Assembly: GCA_937864425.1 (NCBI GenBank) | Contig: CALMJL010000110.1 | Coordinates: forward strand, 1-36,933 | Reading direction: 5' to 3' | DNA length: 36,933 bases | Origin: an uncultured Candidatus Planktophila sp. | Lineage (GTDB): Bacteria > Actinomycetota > Actinomycetes > Nanopelagicales > Nanopelagicaceae | Part shown: piece after piece, positions 1-8,765 of the stretch | Layout: every line of letters starts with the position of its first letter | Numbering within the stretch: the first letter of the stretch is position 1 | Notes under the pieces: generated by a model | Database searches by the model: none | Told to the model about the DNA's origin: nothing | Seen by the model: only the letters and a program-made list of their open reading frames with translations | Position numbers and translations under genes: made by a program

Positions 1-2018
1 CTGAATTGCGTGAGGGAGATGAAGTCACAATTCTTGCCGAAGTCTTTAGCGCAGCAAGTAGGCGGCTGCATGCCCGAAAAGGCAACTTACTTGAAGTTGT
101 AGTGACAGATGGAACTGCAAAATTATCGCTCACTTTTTTTAATCAAGCCTGGCGCGAAAAAGATTTGAAGGTAGGTAGACAAGGTCTTTTTGCAGGCAAA
201 GTTGGAATTTTTAATGGCAAGAGACAACTCGCTCATCCGGATTATGAATTGATTCCCGATGGCAGTGATGTGGATTCGGCGGTGGCCGGATTTGCGGGGC
301 GTTATCTTCCTATGTATCCCGCCAGCAGCAAATTGCCTTCGTGGAAAATTGCTCAGTGCATTGAGCTAGCAATCGGAGCGCTCGATGATGTTCCTGATTA
401 CTTGCCGCAGTGGATCCTCGACAAATATGGATATCCCTCACTTCATCAAGCCCTCGTTCAACTTCATAATCCAGCAGATCTTGATTCTGCTGAAAAGTCA
501 CGACTTCGCCTTACCTTTGATGAAGCGCTGTTACTGCAACTACTTCTATTAAGCAGACGACGAGAATTAAAAGAGTTAGAAGCGATAGCGCGACCCATTA
601 AAACAGGTGGATTGCTGGAAGCTTTTGATAAGGCTCTTCCGTTTCAGTTAACACCAGGACAAGAGAAAGTTGCAGCAGAAATTAGTCGTGATTTGGCAGA
701 ACCGCATCCGATGCATCGACTTTTACAAGGTGAGGTGGGTTCTGGAAAAACTGTTGTAGCACTTCGTGCTGCACTGACGGTCGTAGATAACGGCGGCCAA
801 GCGGCGCTCTTGGCACCCACTGAAGTTCTTGCCGCACAACATCTACGCACTATTGAAAAATTACTGGGACCTTTAGCTGAAGGCGGAATGTTAGGCGGAC
901 AGGAAAGTGCTACTGGTGTCACACTCATTACCGGATCGCAAAGTGCGGCACAACGTAAAGCTGCACTTGCAAAAGCTGCGAATGGTGAAGCAGGAATAAT
1001 TGTTGGAACTCATGCGCTTTTGAGTGACAATGTTGAATTTAAGGATTTAGGTCTAATCATTGTTGACGAACAACATCGATTTGGCGTTGAACAACGTGAT
1101 GCGCTTCGCACAAAAGCTAAGCGGCCACCTCATCTTTTGGTCATGACTGCAACGCCAATTCCGCGCACAGTTGCCATGACTATCTTTGGAGATCTCGATG
1201 TTTCAACGCTGCGAGAACTTCCACTTGGGCGAGCACCTATCTCGACACATACAGTTCCAGTTCTTGAGAAACCAAATTATCTGGAACGAACCTGGCAGCG
1301 CATCAGAGAAGAAGTTGCTGCGGGCCATCAGGCATATGTTGTTGCACCGCGAATTTCTCCATCTCTTTCTGAAGATGCCGATATAGATTTCCTCATGGGT
1401 AACGAGGAATCGACAAGCGCATGCGTCGAAGAATTGGGACCGATGCTGCAGAGTGGCCCGCTGCAGGGATTACGCATAGCACCTCTGCACGGGCGGCTTA
1501 GCGCAGAAGAAAAAGATGCAACGATGCGTGCTTTTGCTCATCAAGAAATCGATGTTCTCGTTGCAACAACAGTTATCGAAGTTGGCGTGGATGTTCCCAA
1601 TGCAACGGTTATGGTCATCATGGATGCGGATCGCTTTGGAGTTTCTCAGTTGCATCAGCTGCGAGGACGTGTGGGTCGCGGTACTTCGCCTGGTTTATGT
1701 CTTTTGGTCACGCAGGCACCTGCTGATACTCCAGCTCGCGCCCGCTTAGATGCAGTTGCGGCAACCTTGGATGGATTTGAATTAGCACGCATTGATCTAG
1801 AGCAACGACGAGAAGGTGATGTGCTGGGCGCGCAACAATCTGGTTCTCGTTCCCATTTACGATTGCTTAAAGTTTTGCGGGATGAAGCAATGATTGAATC
1901 AGCACGAGCTGATGCCAATCTCGTGCTTGACCAAGGGATGAGTGAGTATTCAGCGCTTGCCCGAGAATTGGCGCGAGTTCAATCAGATGCGGCGGCAGAA
2001 TTTATCGACAAGGCGTAA
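1..2018 (+). CDS. recG: ATP-dependent DNA helicase RecG (5' end cut by window)
   Basis: RecG is a superfamily 2 helicase that reverses stalled replication forks and branch-migrates Holliday junctions. The reading frame is open to the left edge (first whole codon at base 3), so the true start lies outside; judged by family length, several tens of N-terminal residues are missing. The visible protein begins in the OB-fold wedge domain. Counting from base 6, it continues with Walker A (GEVGSGKT, about residues 242-249), the DEQH box (354-357), TATPIPRT, and the helicase C motif QLHQLRGRVGRG. The C-terminus has the family's RREGDVLGAQQSG stretch. It stops with TAA three bases before rsmD, so the two are probably co-transcribed. 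recG-rsmD-coaD is a common actinobacterial order. Nothing looks broken. Confidence 0.97.
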   Translation, partial: ELREGDEVTILAEVFSAASRRLHARKGNLLEVVVTDGTAKLSLTFFNQAWREKDLKVGRQGLFAGKVGIFNGKRQLAHPDYELIPDGSDVDSAVAGFAGRYLPMYPASSKLPSWKIAQCIELAIGALDDVPDYLPQWILDKYGYPSLHQALVQLHNPADLDSAEKSRLRLTFDEALLLQLLLLSRRRELKELEAIARPIKTGGLLEAFDKALPFQLTPGQEKVAAEISRDLAEPHPMHRLLQGEVGSGKTVVALRAALTVVDNGGQAALLAPTEVLAAQHLRTIEKLLGPLAEGGMLGGQESATGVTLITGSQSAAQRKAALAKAANGEAGIIVGTHALLSDNVEFKDLGLIIVDEQHRFGVEQRDALRTKAKRPPHLLVMTATPIPRTVAMTIFGDLDVSTLRELPLGRAPISTHTVPVLEKPNYLERTWQRIREEVAAGHQAYVVAPRISPSLSEDADIDFLMGNEESTSACVEELGPMLQSGPLQGLRIAPLHGRLSAEEKDATMRAFAHQEIDVLVATTVIEVGVDVPNATVMVIMDADRFGVSQLHQLRGRVGRGTSPGLCLLVTQAPADTPARARLDAVAATLDGFELARIDLEQRREGDVLGAQQSGSRSHLRLLKVLRDEAMIESARADANLVLDQGMSEYSALARELARVQSDAAAEFIDKA

Positions 2019-2021
2019 TAG

Positions 2022-2609
2022 ATGAGAATCATTGCAGGGCTTGCAAAAGGAAGACCGATAGAAGCTGTTGCATCCGTAACACGTCCTACTTCAGATCGGG
2101 CACGTGAGGCACTCTTCTCAACATTGGCATCCGAGTTTGGTGATTTTGCAGGATTACGCATTCTTGATCTTTATGCAGGCACTGGAGCAATTGCGCTAGA
2201 AGCGCTTTCGCGCGGTGCTGATCTGGTGCATGCTGTAGAAAAAGATGAGAAGGCAGCCCGGGCTATCAATGAAAATTTTGATGCCATTAAGAGTGCACAA
2301 TTTCCCGGAACATTTCATCTCTATTCCATGTCTGCACATCGTTTTCTGCAAGATAAAGCAGCGCACCCTTATCACTTTATATATATCGACCCACCGTATG
2401 AAGTAGCAGATATAGATGTCATTGAGATTCTCATTCTGCTGCGCGATGGTGGATTTATTGACAAGCAAGGAATCGTTGGTATCGAGCGTAATAGTCGCGT
2501 CAAAGAAATCTCATGGCCAGAGGGTTTTACACAACTTCGAGAAAAAAATTATGGGCAAGCCACAATTTTCTACGGAATTCCTACGCTTACAGAGGGTACG
2601 GTTGGATAA
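2022..2609 (+). CDS. rsmD: 16S rRNA (guanine(966)-N2)-methyltransferase RsmD
   Basis: RsmD methylates G966 of 16S rRNA using SAM during small-subunit assembly. The 195-residue protein has the usual length. It shows the N-terminal MRIIAGLAKGR start typical of the family, the SAM-binding loop DLYAGTGAIALEA (about 49-61) and the N-methyltransferase catalytic motif DPPY at 123-126. The ATG follows the recG stop codon after three bases, so translation is probably coupled to recG. The coaD start lies 29 nt after its stop. Confidence 0.96.
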   Translation: MRIIAGLAKGRPIEAVASVTRPTSDRAREALFSTLASEFGDFAGLRILDLYAGTGAIALEALSRGADLVHAVEKDEKAARAINENFDAIKSAQFPGTFHLYSMSAHRFLQDKAAHPYHFIYIDPPYEVADIDVIEILILLRDGGFIDKQGIVGIERNSRVKEISWPEGFTQLREKNYGQATIFYGIPTLTEGTVG

Positions 2610-2625
2610 GCCCTTCATTCATTGC

Positions 2626-2631
2626 TAGCGT
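2626..2631 (+). promoter_or_regulatory. Candidate -10 element of coaD (leaderless)
   Basis: The hexamer TAGCGT is followed by 7 nt and then the coaD ATG at 2639. This is the distance at which transcription would begin at or next to the start codon. No Shine-Dalgarno and no clear -35 are visible. It belongs to the window-wide TAnnnT series. Confidence 0.4.
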
Positions 2632-2638
2632 TTGCACC

Positions 2639-3115
2639 ATGAAACGTGCGGTGTGCCCGGGCTCATTTGATCCCATCACTTTTGGGCATCTCGACATTAT
2701 TGAAAGAGCGAGCGGACAATTCGATGAAGTCATCGTGGCAGTCTTCGTGAATCGCAATAAATCAGGGCTCTTTTCAGTCGAAGAACGGATGAATCTCATC
2801 TCTGAAAATATAGAGAAGTTTCCCAATGTTCGAGTTGATACCGGCAGTGGATTGCTCGTTGAATACTGTAAGAAAAATGGAGTGCAGGCAATAGTTAAGG
2901 GCCTGCGAGCTGTCACAGATTTTGACTATGAATTGCAGATGGCACAGGTTCACATTCAAGCTTCAGGAGTTGAAACCATGTTTATGGCAACATCTCCAGC
3001 GCATTCATTTTTATCTTCATCGATTGTGAAGGAACTGGCTTACTATGGGGGAGATGTTTCTTCTATGGTGCCAGCAAATGTCAATGCTGCACTCAAAGCG
3101 AAGGCAGGAAAATAG
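2639..3115 (+). CDS. coaD: Phosphopantetheine adenylyltransferase
   Basis: CoaD transfers AMP from ATP to 4'-phosphopantetheine to give dephospho-CoA, the penultimate step of CoA synthesis. The ATG at 2639 gives 158 residues, the family's normal length, and starts with the typical MKRAVCPGSFDPITFGH. The frame stays open upstream to 2513, but that extension overlaps rsmD and matches no known N-terminus. The nucleotidyltransferase T/HxGH motif is TFGH at residues 14-17, and the second ATP-binding motif appears as SSSIVKELA. The neighbouring rsmD (upstream) and the SepIVA-like gene (downstream, 2 nt gap) fit the actinobacterial order. A TAnnnT hexamer 7 nt before the ATG suggests its own leaderless promoter. 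Confidence 0.95.
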   Translation: MKRAVCPGSFDPITFGHLDIIERASGQFDEVIVAVFVNRNKSGLFSVEERMNLISENIEKFPNVRVDTGSGLLVEYCKKNGVQAIVKGLRAVTDFDYELQMAQVHIQASGVETMFMATSPAHSFLSSSIVKELAYYGGDVSSMVPANVNAALKAKAGK

Positions 3116-3117
3116 AA

Positions 3118-3606
3118 ATGACTATGGATTCGATTGAGAAACTCAATACTGCAATTGCTATTGTGGAAGAAGCGCGCGGAGTTCCACTCTCAGCTTCATG
3201 CGTAGTTCACCGGGGAGAGATGCTTGAACTTTTGGAAGATGCACGCTCTGTTTTGCCAGTAGATCTATCCAGCGCTGAAGATATTTTGGCAAAAAGGGAT
3301 CAGATTATTGAAGAGGGCCGAGCGAGCGCAGAAGCCATGATTGCAACTGCTCGAGAAGATGTAGCACGTATGGTTGAGCAAACTTCAATTGTGCAAGCAG
3401 CGCGCGATGAAGCAAAACGTATTCTTGATGATGCGCGTGATTTGGCAGAAGAAGAACGCCAAGAAGTAGAGGCGTATATTGATGGAAGACTTGCCACGCT
3501 GGAAGTAATTCTCAATAAAACGTTGGATGCAGTTGCTCGAGGGCGTGAAAGACTTGAAGGCGCCGATGATAAGGATGTTTTGAGTCAGCTCAACACAGAT
3601 AAGTAA
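3118..3606 (+). CDS. DivIVA/SepIVA-like coiled-coil cell-division protein
   Basis: This 162-residue, highly charged protein has a short N-terminal segment, then a long Ala/Glu/Arg-rich helix (about residues 50-150) with DivIVA or ATPase-b-type heptads and no membrane segment. It lies directly before a DUF177 gene and rpmF-rnc. In mycobacteria that position is held by SepIVA (Rv2927c next to Rv2926c and rnc), an essential septation factor. The assignment therefore rests on coiled-coil character plus synteny, not on a catalytic motif. Expected role: a cytoplasmic scaffold for septum or polar growth. The start is either ATG 3118 or ATG 3124; an AGGA just upstream serves both. The gene starts 2 nt after coaD and ends 7 nt before yceD. 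Confidence 0.75.
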   Translation: MTMDSIEKLNTAIAIVEEARGVPLSASCVVHRGEMLELLEDARSVLPVDLSSAEDILAKRDQIIEEGRASAEAMIATAREDVARMVEQTSIVQAARDEAKRILDDARDLAEEERQEVEAYIDGRLATLEVILNKTLDAVARGRERLEGADDKDVLSQLNTDK

Positions 3607-3613
3607 TTTATCC

Positions 3614-4198
3614 ATGAAGAACCCATATCTGCTCAACACTCACGATCTTCCGCGCCGTGCAGGAGAGATGAAAGAGTATGAGCTAGATATCGAAGCGCCT
3701 GAGCGGGTTGGAGTACCGCTTATTGGGGTTGCTCAGGGTGACATCATTGAAGTTGATGCCCGGCTTGAATCTGTCACAGAAGGAGTTCTACTCAGCGCTG
3801 AAATCTATGCAGTTGCGCGCGGCGAATGTATTCGTTGTCTTGATCCCGTTGAGATGGAAGTAGAGCGCACAATTCAAGAGCTTTATCGTTACGAACCAAC
3901 TCATGACAAGAGCAAACGTAAGCACCGCGATGATGATGACATCGATTTGGAAGCTGAAGATGAATTGCAGATGGATGGTGACGTACTTAATTTAGAGATA
4001 CCGATTATCGATGCAATTATTTTGGCGCTTCCCATTAATCCACTTTGCGATGACGAGTGCCTTGGCCTCTGTCCCGATTGCGGCGAGAAATGGGAAACCT
4101 TGCCCGATGACCACACCCACGATGTGGTGGATCCCCGTTGGTCTGGCCTGAAATCTCTGCTGGATGGCCCTTCCGATTTTGGCAATCAGAGCAAATAA
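3614..4198 (+). CDS. yceD: DUF177 (YceD-type) large-subunit rRNA accumulation protein
   Basis: YceD/DUF177 proteins are needed for normal 23S rRNA accumulation in bacteria and plastids, and the gene almost always precedes rpmF, as here. The 194-residue protein has the two characteristic cysteine clusters: CIRC in the middle (about residues 75-78) and a C-terminal CDDECLGLCPDCG zinc-ribbon-like cluster. Between them is a very acidic linker. The start ATG at 3614 lies 7 nt after the preceding stop codon without a strong Shine-Dalgarno. Members are often annotated 'metal-binding protein' or 'DUF177'; the family is clear, the molecular action is not. Confidence 0.9.
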   Translation: MKNPYLLNTHDLPRRAGEMKEYELDIEAPERVGVPLIGVAQGDIIEVDARLESVTEGVLLSAEIYAVARGECIRCLDPVEMEVERTIQELYRYEPTHDKSKRKHRDDDDIDLEAEDELQMDGDVLNLEIPIIDAIILALPINPLCDDECLGLCPDCGEKWETLPDDHTHDVVDPRWSGLKSLLDGPSDFGNQSK

Positions 4199-4244
4199 GC
4201 GATACTTAGCGCATAGGTCCGCTGGGCCTTCAGGCAGTGTCAGG

Positions 4245-4271
4245 AAGTAGATTCTCGTAAGTAGATTCTCG
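4245..4271 (+). repeat. 13-bp tandem direct repeat in the rpmF leader
   Basis: The unit AAGTAGATTCTCG occurs at 4245-4257 and again at 4259-4271, giving a 14-nt period. Both copies are perfect. They lie 24 nt upstream of the rpmF GTG, in the 96-nt gap after yceD, and could be an operator, an RNA element or a replication-slippage product. Confidence 0.85.
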
Positions 4272-4294
4272 ATAGCAGATTAAGGACGATTACC

Positions 4295-4468
4295 GTGCCA
4301 GTACCAAAGCGAAAGATGTCTCGTTCGAAGACTCGTTCACGTCGCAGCACATGGAAAACAACTGCGGCAGCAATCTCAACCTGCCCACAGTGCCAGCAGC
4401 CAAAGCTCAATCACGTAGCGTGCCCAACCTGTGGCACCTATAACCGTCGCCAAGTCCTCGAGGTCTAA
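4295..4468 (+). CDS. rpmF: 50S ribosomal protein L32
   Basis: This 57-residue basic ribosomal protein starts at GTG 4295 with [17 protein letters not shown], the classical L32 N-terminus. It carries an intact C4 zinc ribbon: CPQC at residues 30-33 and CPTC at 43-46. It is therefore the zinc-binding (C+) paralogue rather than the cysteine-free form. The start is supported by AAGGA 8 nt upstream. Its last 38 bases overlap the first in-frame start codon of rnc. The DUF177-rpmF-rnc arrangement is conserved across many bacteria. Confidence 0.96.
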   Translation: MPVPKRKMSRSKTRSRRSTWKTTAAAISTCPQCQQPKLNHVACPTCGTYNRRQVLEV

Positions 4469-5150
4469 TCTGTACGACCAACTTCTGAAGCAACTAGGAG
4501 TTGAACTTTCTCCGCAACTGCTTGAGTTGGCTTTTACTCATCGCTCTTTTGCCTATGAAACGGGCATCACGACAACAAATGAGCGCCTGGAATTTCTCGG
4601 TGATGCAGTTCTCGGCCTTGTCGTCACTGAAGAGCTCTATCTTAAATATCCAGATCTTGATGAAAGTCGGCTCTCTCCGCTGCGTTCAGGCATCGTCAAT
4701 ATGCGTGCGCTCGCTGATATCGCGCGTTCCCTTGAATTAGGAAAATACATCCGCCTTGGCAAAGGTGAAGAGGTAACAAATGGCCGTGATAAAAATTCAC
4801 TGTTGGCAGATGCGTTAGAAGCGCTGATTGGCGCTATTTATTTAGAGCGTGGCTTTTCACAATCTGCCGAGGTAATTCGTGCGCTGATTAGAGAGACTCT
4901 CGATAGCGCCATGGCTAAGGGTGCAGGGTTAGATGGCAAGACAGCGCTTCAAGAATTGGTTGCAGCTATCGGCAAGGGAGTTCCTGAATACCAGATAACA
5001 GAAACTGGTCCAGATCACGATAAAAGTTTTACCGCATCTGCTCTTGTTGCTGGTGAAGTGATTGCAGAAGGTTCAGGAAAAAGTAAGCGTGAAGCAGAAC
5101 AATCTGCAGCGCGTGCAGCATTTGAAATACTCCACAACCGCAGCGAATAA
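4431..5150 (+). CDS. rnc: Ribonuclease III
   Basis: RNase III cleaves double-stranded RNA, including the rRNA precursor. From GTG 4431 the protein has 239 residues. The catalytic signature [13 protein letters not shown] (acidic residues E51, E54 and D58) and the second acidic stretch [15 protein letters not shown] are present. A double-stranded RNA-binding domain fills the C-terminus, starting near [10 protein letters not shown]. The start is uncertain. GTG 4431 lies inside rpmF in another frame and adds the unusual sequence [13 protein letters not shown], whereas CTG 4470, just after the rpmF stop, would give 226 residues beginning near the conserved [13 protein letters not shown]. Translation is probably coupled to rpmF in either case. 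The next gene is smc; the mutM gene often found here is absent. Confidence 0.93.
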   Translation: MAPITVAKSSRSNLYDQLLKQLGVELSPQLLELAFTHRSFAYETGITTTNERLEFLGDAVLGLVVTEELYLKYPDLDESRLSPLRSGIVNMRALADIARSLELGKYIRLGKGEEVTNGRDKNSLLADALEALIGAIYLERGFSQSAEVIRALIRETLDSAMAKGAGLDGKTALQELVAAIGKGVPEYQITETGPDHDKSFTASALVAGEVIAEGSGKSKREAEQSAARAAFEILHNRSE

Positions 5151-5206
5151 ACCCTCAAGTTCAACTTTATACGAGTCGCTTTTATACCAATCGTGGCTTG
5201 AAACGA

Positions 5207-5212
5207 TAGGTT
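5207..5212 (+). promoter_or_regulatory. Candidate -10 element of smc (leaderless)
   Basis: TAGGTT ends 6 nt before the smc GTG at 5219. The 68-nt rnc-smc gap lacks a Shine-Dalgarno, which favours a leaderless smc mRNA. Two TTTATAC copies at 5166-5172 and 5181-5187 are alternative -10-like sequences. Confidence 0.4.
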
Positions 5213-5218
5213 TGGCGC

Positions 5219-8200
5219 GTGTATTTGAAGTCGCTTACGCTCAAAGGATTTAAATCCTTTGCATCGGCAACCACGCTTCATCTCGAACCTGGAATCACCT
5301 GCGTTGTTGGACCTAACGGTTCTGGCAAATCAAATGTCGTGGATGCGCTCACCTGGGTCATGGGAGAGCAGGGCGCGAAATCTCTGCGCGGTGGAAAGAT
5401 GGAAGATGTCATCTTCGCCGGCACATCTGGACGCGCCCCGCTTGGTCGTGCTGAAGTTGCGGTCACGATTGATAACACCGATGGCGCACTTCCTATCGAT
5501 TACACCGAAGTTACTATCTCGCGCATCCTCTTTCGCAACGGGCAGAGTGAATATCAAATTAATGGTGAAGCTTCCCGATTATTAGATATTCAAGAGCTGC
5601 TCAGCGATTCAGGTATAGGTCGCGAGATGCACGTCATTGTTGGACAAGGGCAGCTTGATGCCATTCTGATGGCAACTCCCGAAGAACGACGTGGATTTAT
5701 CGAGGAAGCAGCGGGAGTTCTCAAGCATCGCAAGCGTAAAGAGAAAGCGATCCGCAAGTTAGATTCGATGCAGACCAATATGGCGCGCGTCAATGATTTA
5801 ACAGTCGAACTCCGGCGCCAACTTCGTCCGCTCGGTAAACAAGCAGAAGTTGCCAAGAAAGCTGCGACAATTCAAGCAGATTTGCGCGATGCAAAATTGC
5901 GACTCTTAGCGGATGATTACATCGCACTCACCAAGACGTTAGATGCTGAAGTTGCGGATGAAAATGCTTTACGCGAACGGCGCGCACAAGTTGAGAGCGA
6001 ACTCGAAAAAGTACGAAAGCGCGAGGAAGAGTTAGACGCAGAAGCAGCCTTTGAAAGCCCACTACTTCTCAGAGCACAAGAGAATTTCTACTCACTCAAT
6101 TCATTACGGGAAAAATTCCGTGGAACTCAATCGCTAGCCCAAGAACGCTCGCGTTTTCTTGCTGAAGAAGCTGAAGAAGCTCGCATTGCTGGCCGTGATC
6201 CACAATTGCTCGATGAAGAAGCTGCTGCGCTACGGCGTGAAGAAGCGCAATTACGTGACTCTGTTGCGCAAGCGCAGAACCAATTAGCTCATGCCAGCAG
6301 CGAACTTGCGCGAGCTGAATCTGCTCTTCAAGTAGAAGAAGACACAATCGCAGCAGCGTTACGTGCACTTGCTGATCAGCGAGAAGGAACTGCGCGCCAA
6401 GAAGGTCATATCAAATCTCTTGCGGCACGTCTTGATGCCATCAATGAAGAGATTGTGCGACTCTCGACTGCTCGCGAGCAAGCGCAACATCGTTTGGATA
6501 GTGCAAAAGGTGACTATGCCCAATTTGAATTAGAAATCGCAAACGCTGATTCAGGTGAAAAAGGACTTGATGCATCGTATGAAAGTGCAAAGAATTCACT
6601 CGAAGCCGCCAAGAAAACGCATACAGAACTCGTCGATGCAGAACGAGCTGCAGAACGAGAAAAAAATGCCGTCGAAGCAAAAATTGAAACTTTAAAACTC
6701 ACTGCGCAGCTCCATAGTGGAGCAGACGCGCTCCTCAATGATTCACGCGGCATCTCAATTAAGGGAAGCGTCGCATCATTGATAGAGATTGACCGCGGAT
6801 GGGAGAGCGCTGTTGCAGCTGCGCTCGGAAATCTAGCTGATGCAATTGTTGTCAGCGACGTTGATAGCGCAGTTACTGCTCTGCAGATTTTGCGAGATAA
6901 CAATCTTGGAAAAGCAGATGTGCTCATTTATCAAGGTTCCGCAGAAAGTACCGGTGCTCCCGCAGGTTTGAATTCCATACTCACTCACGTACGCTCTAGC
7001 CAGATTCCGAATCTACTTCAATCCCTGCTCGGTAAAGTCGTAACAGCATCAAGCCCGCAAGAAGCTGCGCAAATCGTGCGATCGCATAAAGATGTCACTG
7101 TTGTCACTCAGTCCGGTGACTTAGTATCTGCAGCACGGGCGCGTGGCGGAACTAGCAGCAGCAATTCTCTCATTGAAATTCAATCGCTATCAGATCAACT
7201 CCAAAAAACTTACGAAGAACTTTCTCACACGTGCGACAGACTCAAATTTGAGATTTCAACTGCAGCTAGCGCAGTCGCTACACAACAAGCCGAGTTTGAT
7301 GGTGCGCTAGGAAAGCTCAATGAATCAGATGCTCGCATTGCAGCGCTCACCGAACAGCTTGCAGTTTCGGGACAGAATATTAAATCAGCAACTGCAGAAG
7401 TCGAACGACTTACAGCAGCGATTACTGAAGCAAGCAGTGCGAAATCAAGAGATGAAAACGAACTTTCCATTGCATCAAATCAGATGCACCATGGTGGAGT
7501 AATTTCAGAACCAGATCACTCTCGTGCCAATGAATTACGAAACCAGGTATCAACGCTTCGTACGGCAGAGGTTGAGGCTCGACTTGCAGTTCGTACTTCA
7601 GAAGAGCGTGTTACTTCCATAGCAGCACGTGCACAAGCTCTCGAAGAATCTGCACAGGCAGAACGGGATGCATCTGAGCGTGCTGTCTCACGACGCGGTG
7701 CGCGCGCTCGTGGAGCCATCATTTCTCAATCAATTGCAGAAGCTGCGTATGAAGTACTTATTCATATTGAACGCACAATCGCCCAAGCTGCCACCGAACG
7801 TTCGCGTCTTGAGGCAAAGCGCGGTGATCGTGAAGGTGAGACATTGACCGTTCGAGCACGTAACCGTGAATTAACTGCAGAGTTAGAGCAGCTCACCTCG
7901 AGTGTTCATAGAGATGAAATTGCGCGAGCAGAACAACGCATGCGCGTTGAGGCACTTGAACTCAAGGCGGTAGAAGAACTTGGCATCGATATTCCAACGA
8001 TGATTAGCGAATATGGTCCAGATAAAGACGTTCCAACCTTTATAGAGACTGAAACTGGAGAAATTGTTGCTACTGAGTTGATCCCATATCGTCGTGATCA
8101 ACAAGAGAAGCGCTTAGCATCAGCTGAAAGATCCCTAACCCTACTTGGAAAAATTAACCCACTCGCGCTCGAAGAATTTAGCGCGCTGGAAGAACGATTA

Positions 8201-8752
8201 AAGTTCCTGGCTGAACAACTAGAAGATTTGAAGCGCACCAAGAAAGATTTGCTCGACATTATCAAGGAAGTTGATGACAGAGTTCAGCAAATCTTTATGG
8301 AGGCCTATGAAGATGTAGCTAAACATTTCAAAGATATTTTTGCCAGATTATTCCCTGGTGGCGATGGAAAACTAATCCTGACGAATCCAGATGATCTTCT
8401 CAATACTGGAGTTGATGTAGAAGCCCGTCCACCAGGAAAACGCATTAAAAGACTTTCACTGCTTTCTGGCGGAGAGAAATCTCTTACCGCAGTGGCCTTG
8501 CTCGTTGCCATATTTAAAGCACGCCCAAGTCCGTTCTATGTACTCGATGAAGTTGAAGCCGCCCTCGATGATGTCAACCTTGGACGCTTGCTGACAATTC
8601 TCGAAGAGTTACGTGAAAATTCTCAGCTCATCATCATTACTCACCAGAAGCGAACCATGGAAATCGCTGACGCGTTATACGGCGTCACGATGCGCGGTGA
8701 TGGTGTGACAGAAGTGATTTCGCAGCGATTGCGTGAAGTTGAAACAGCTTAA
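5219..8752 (+). CDS. smc: Chromosome segregation ATPase SMC
   Basis: SMC is the ATPase of the condensin-like Smc-ScpAB complex that compacts and aligns newly replicated DNA. At 1177 residues it is full length. The order is: N-terminal head with Walker A GPNGSGKSN (from residue 31), a coiled coil, a hinge near residues 500-650, a returning coiled coil, and a C-terminal head with the ABC signature LSGGEKS (from residue 1082) and Walker B FYVLDEVEAALDD. The GTG start gives VYLKSLTLKGFKSFA, the canonical N-terminus. scpA and scpB are not in this window. ftsY follows after 13 nt, the usual actinobacterial partner order. Confidence 0.97.
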   Translation: MYLKSLTLKGFKSFASATTLHLEPGITCVVGPNGSGKSNVVDALTWVMGEQGAKSLRGGKMEDVIFAGTSGRAPLGRAEVAVTIDNTDGALPIDYTEVTISRILFRNGQSEYQINGEASRLLDIQELLSDSGIGREMHVIVGQGQLDAILMATPEERRGFIEEAAGVLKHRKRKEKAIRKLDSMQTNMARVNDLTVELRRQLRPLGKQAEVAKKAATIQADLRDAKLRLLADDYIALTKTLDAEVADENALRERRAQVESELEKVRKREEELDAEAAFESPLLLRAQENFYSLNSLREKFRGTQSLAQERSRFLAEEAEEARIAGRDPQLLDEEAAALRREEAQLRDSVAQAQNQLAHASSELARAESALQVEEDTIAAALRALADQREGTARQEGHIKSLAARLDAINEEIVRLSTAREQAQHRLDSAKGDYAQFELEIANADSGEKGLDASYESAKNSLEAAKKTHTELVDAERAAEREKNAVEAKIETLKLTAQLHSGADALLNDSRGISIKGSVASLIEIDRGWESAVAAALGNLADAIVVSDVDSAVTALQILRDNNLGKADVLIYQGSAESTGAPAGLNSILTHVRSSQIPNLLQSLLGKVVTASSPQEAAQIVRSHKDVTVVTQSGDLVSAARARGGTSSSNSLIEIQSLSDQLQKTYEELSHTCDRLKFEISTAASAVATQQAEFDGALGKLNESDARIAALTEQLAVSGQNIKSATAEVERLTAAITEASSAKSRDENELSIASNQMHHGGVISEPDHSRANELRNQVSTLRTAEVEARLAVRTSEERVTSIAARAQALEESAQAERDASERAVSRRGARARGAIISQSIAEAAYEVLIHIERTIAQAATERSRLEAKRGDREGETLTVRARNRELTAELEQLTSSVHRDEIARAEQRMRVEALELKAVEELGIDIPTMISEYGPDKDVPTFIETETGEIVATELIPYRRDQQEKRLASAERSLTLLGKINPLALEEFSALEERLKFLAEQLEDLKRTKKDLLDIIKEVDDRVQQIFMEAYEDVAKHFKDIFARLFPGGDGKLILTNPDDLLNTGVDVEARPPGKRIKRLSLLSGGEKSLTAVALLVAIFKARPSPFYVLDEVEAALDDVNLGRLLTILEELRENSQLIIITHQKRTMEIADALYGVTMRGDGVTEVISQRLREVETA

Positions 8753-8765
8753 GTAGTCAGTAGAT

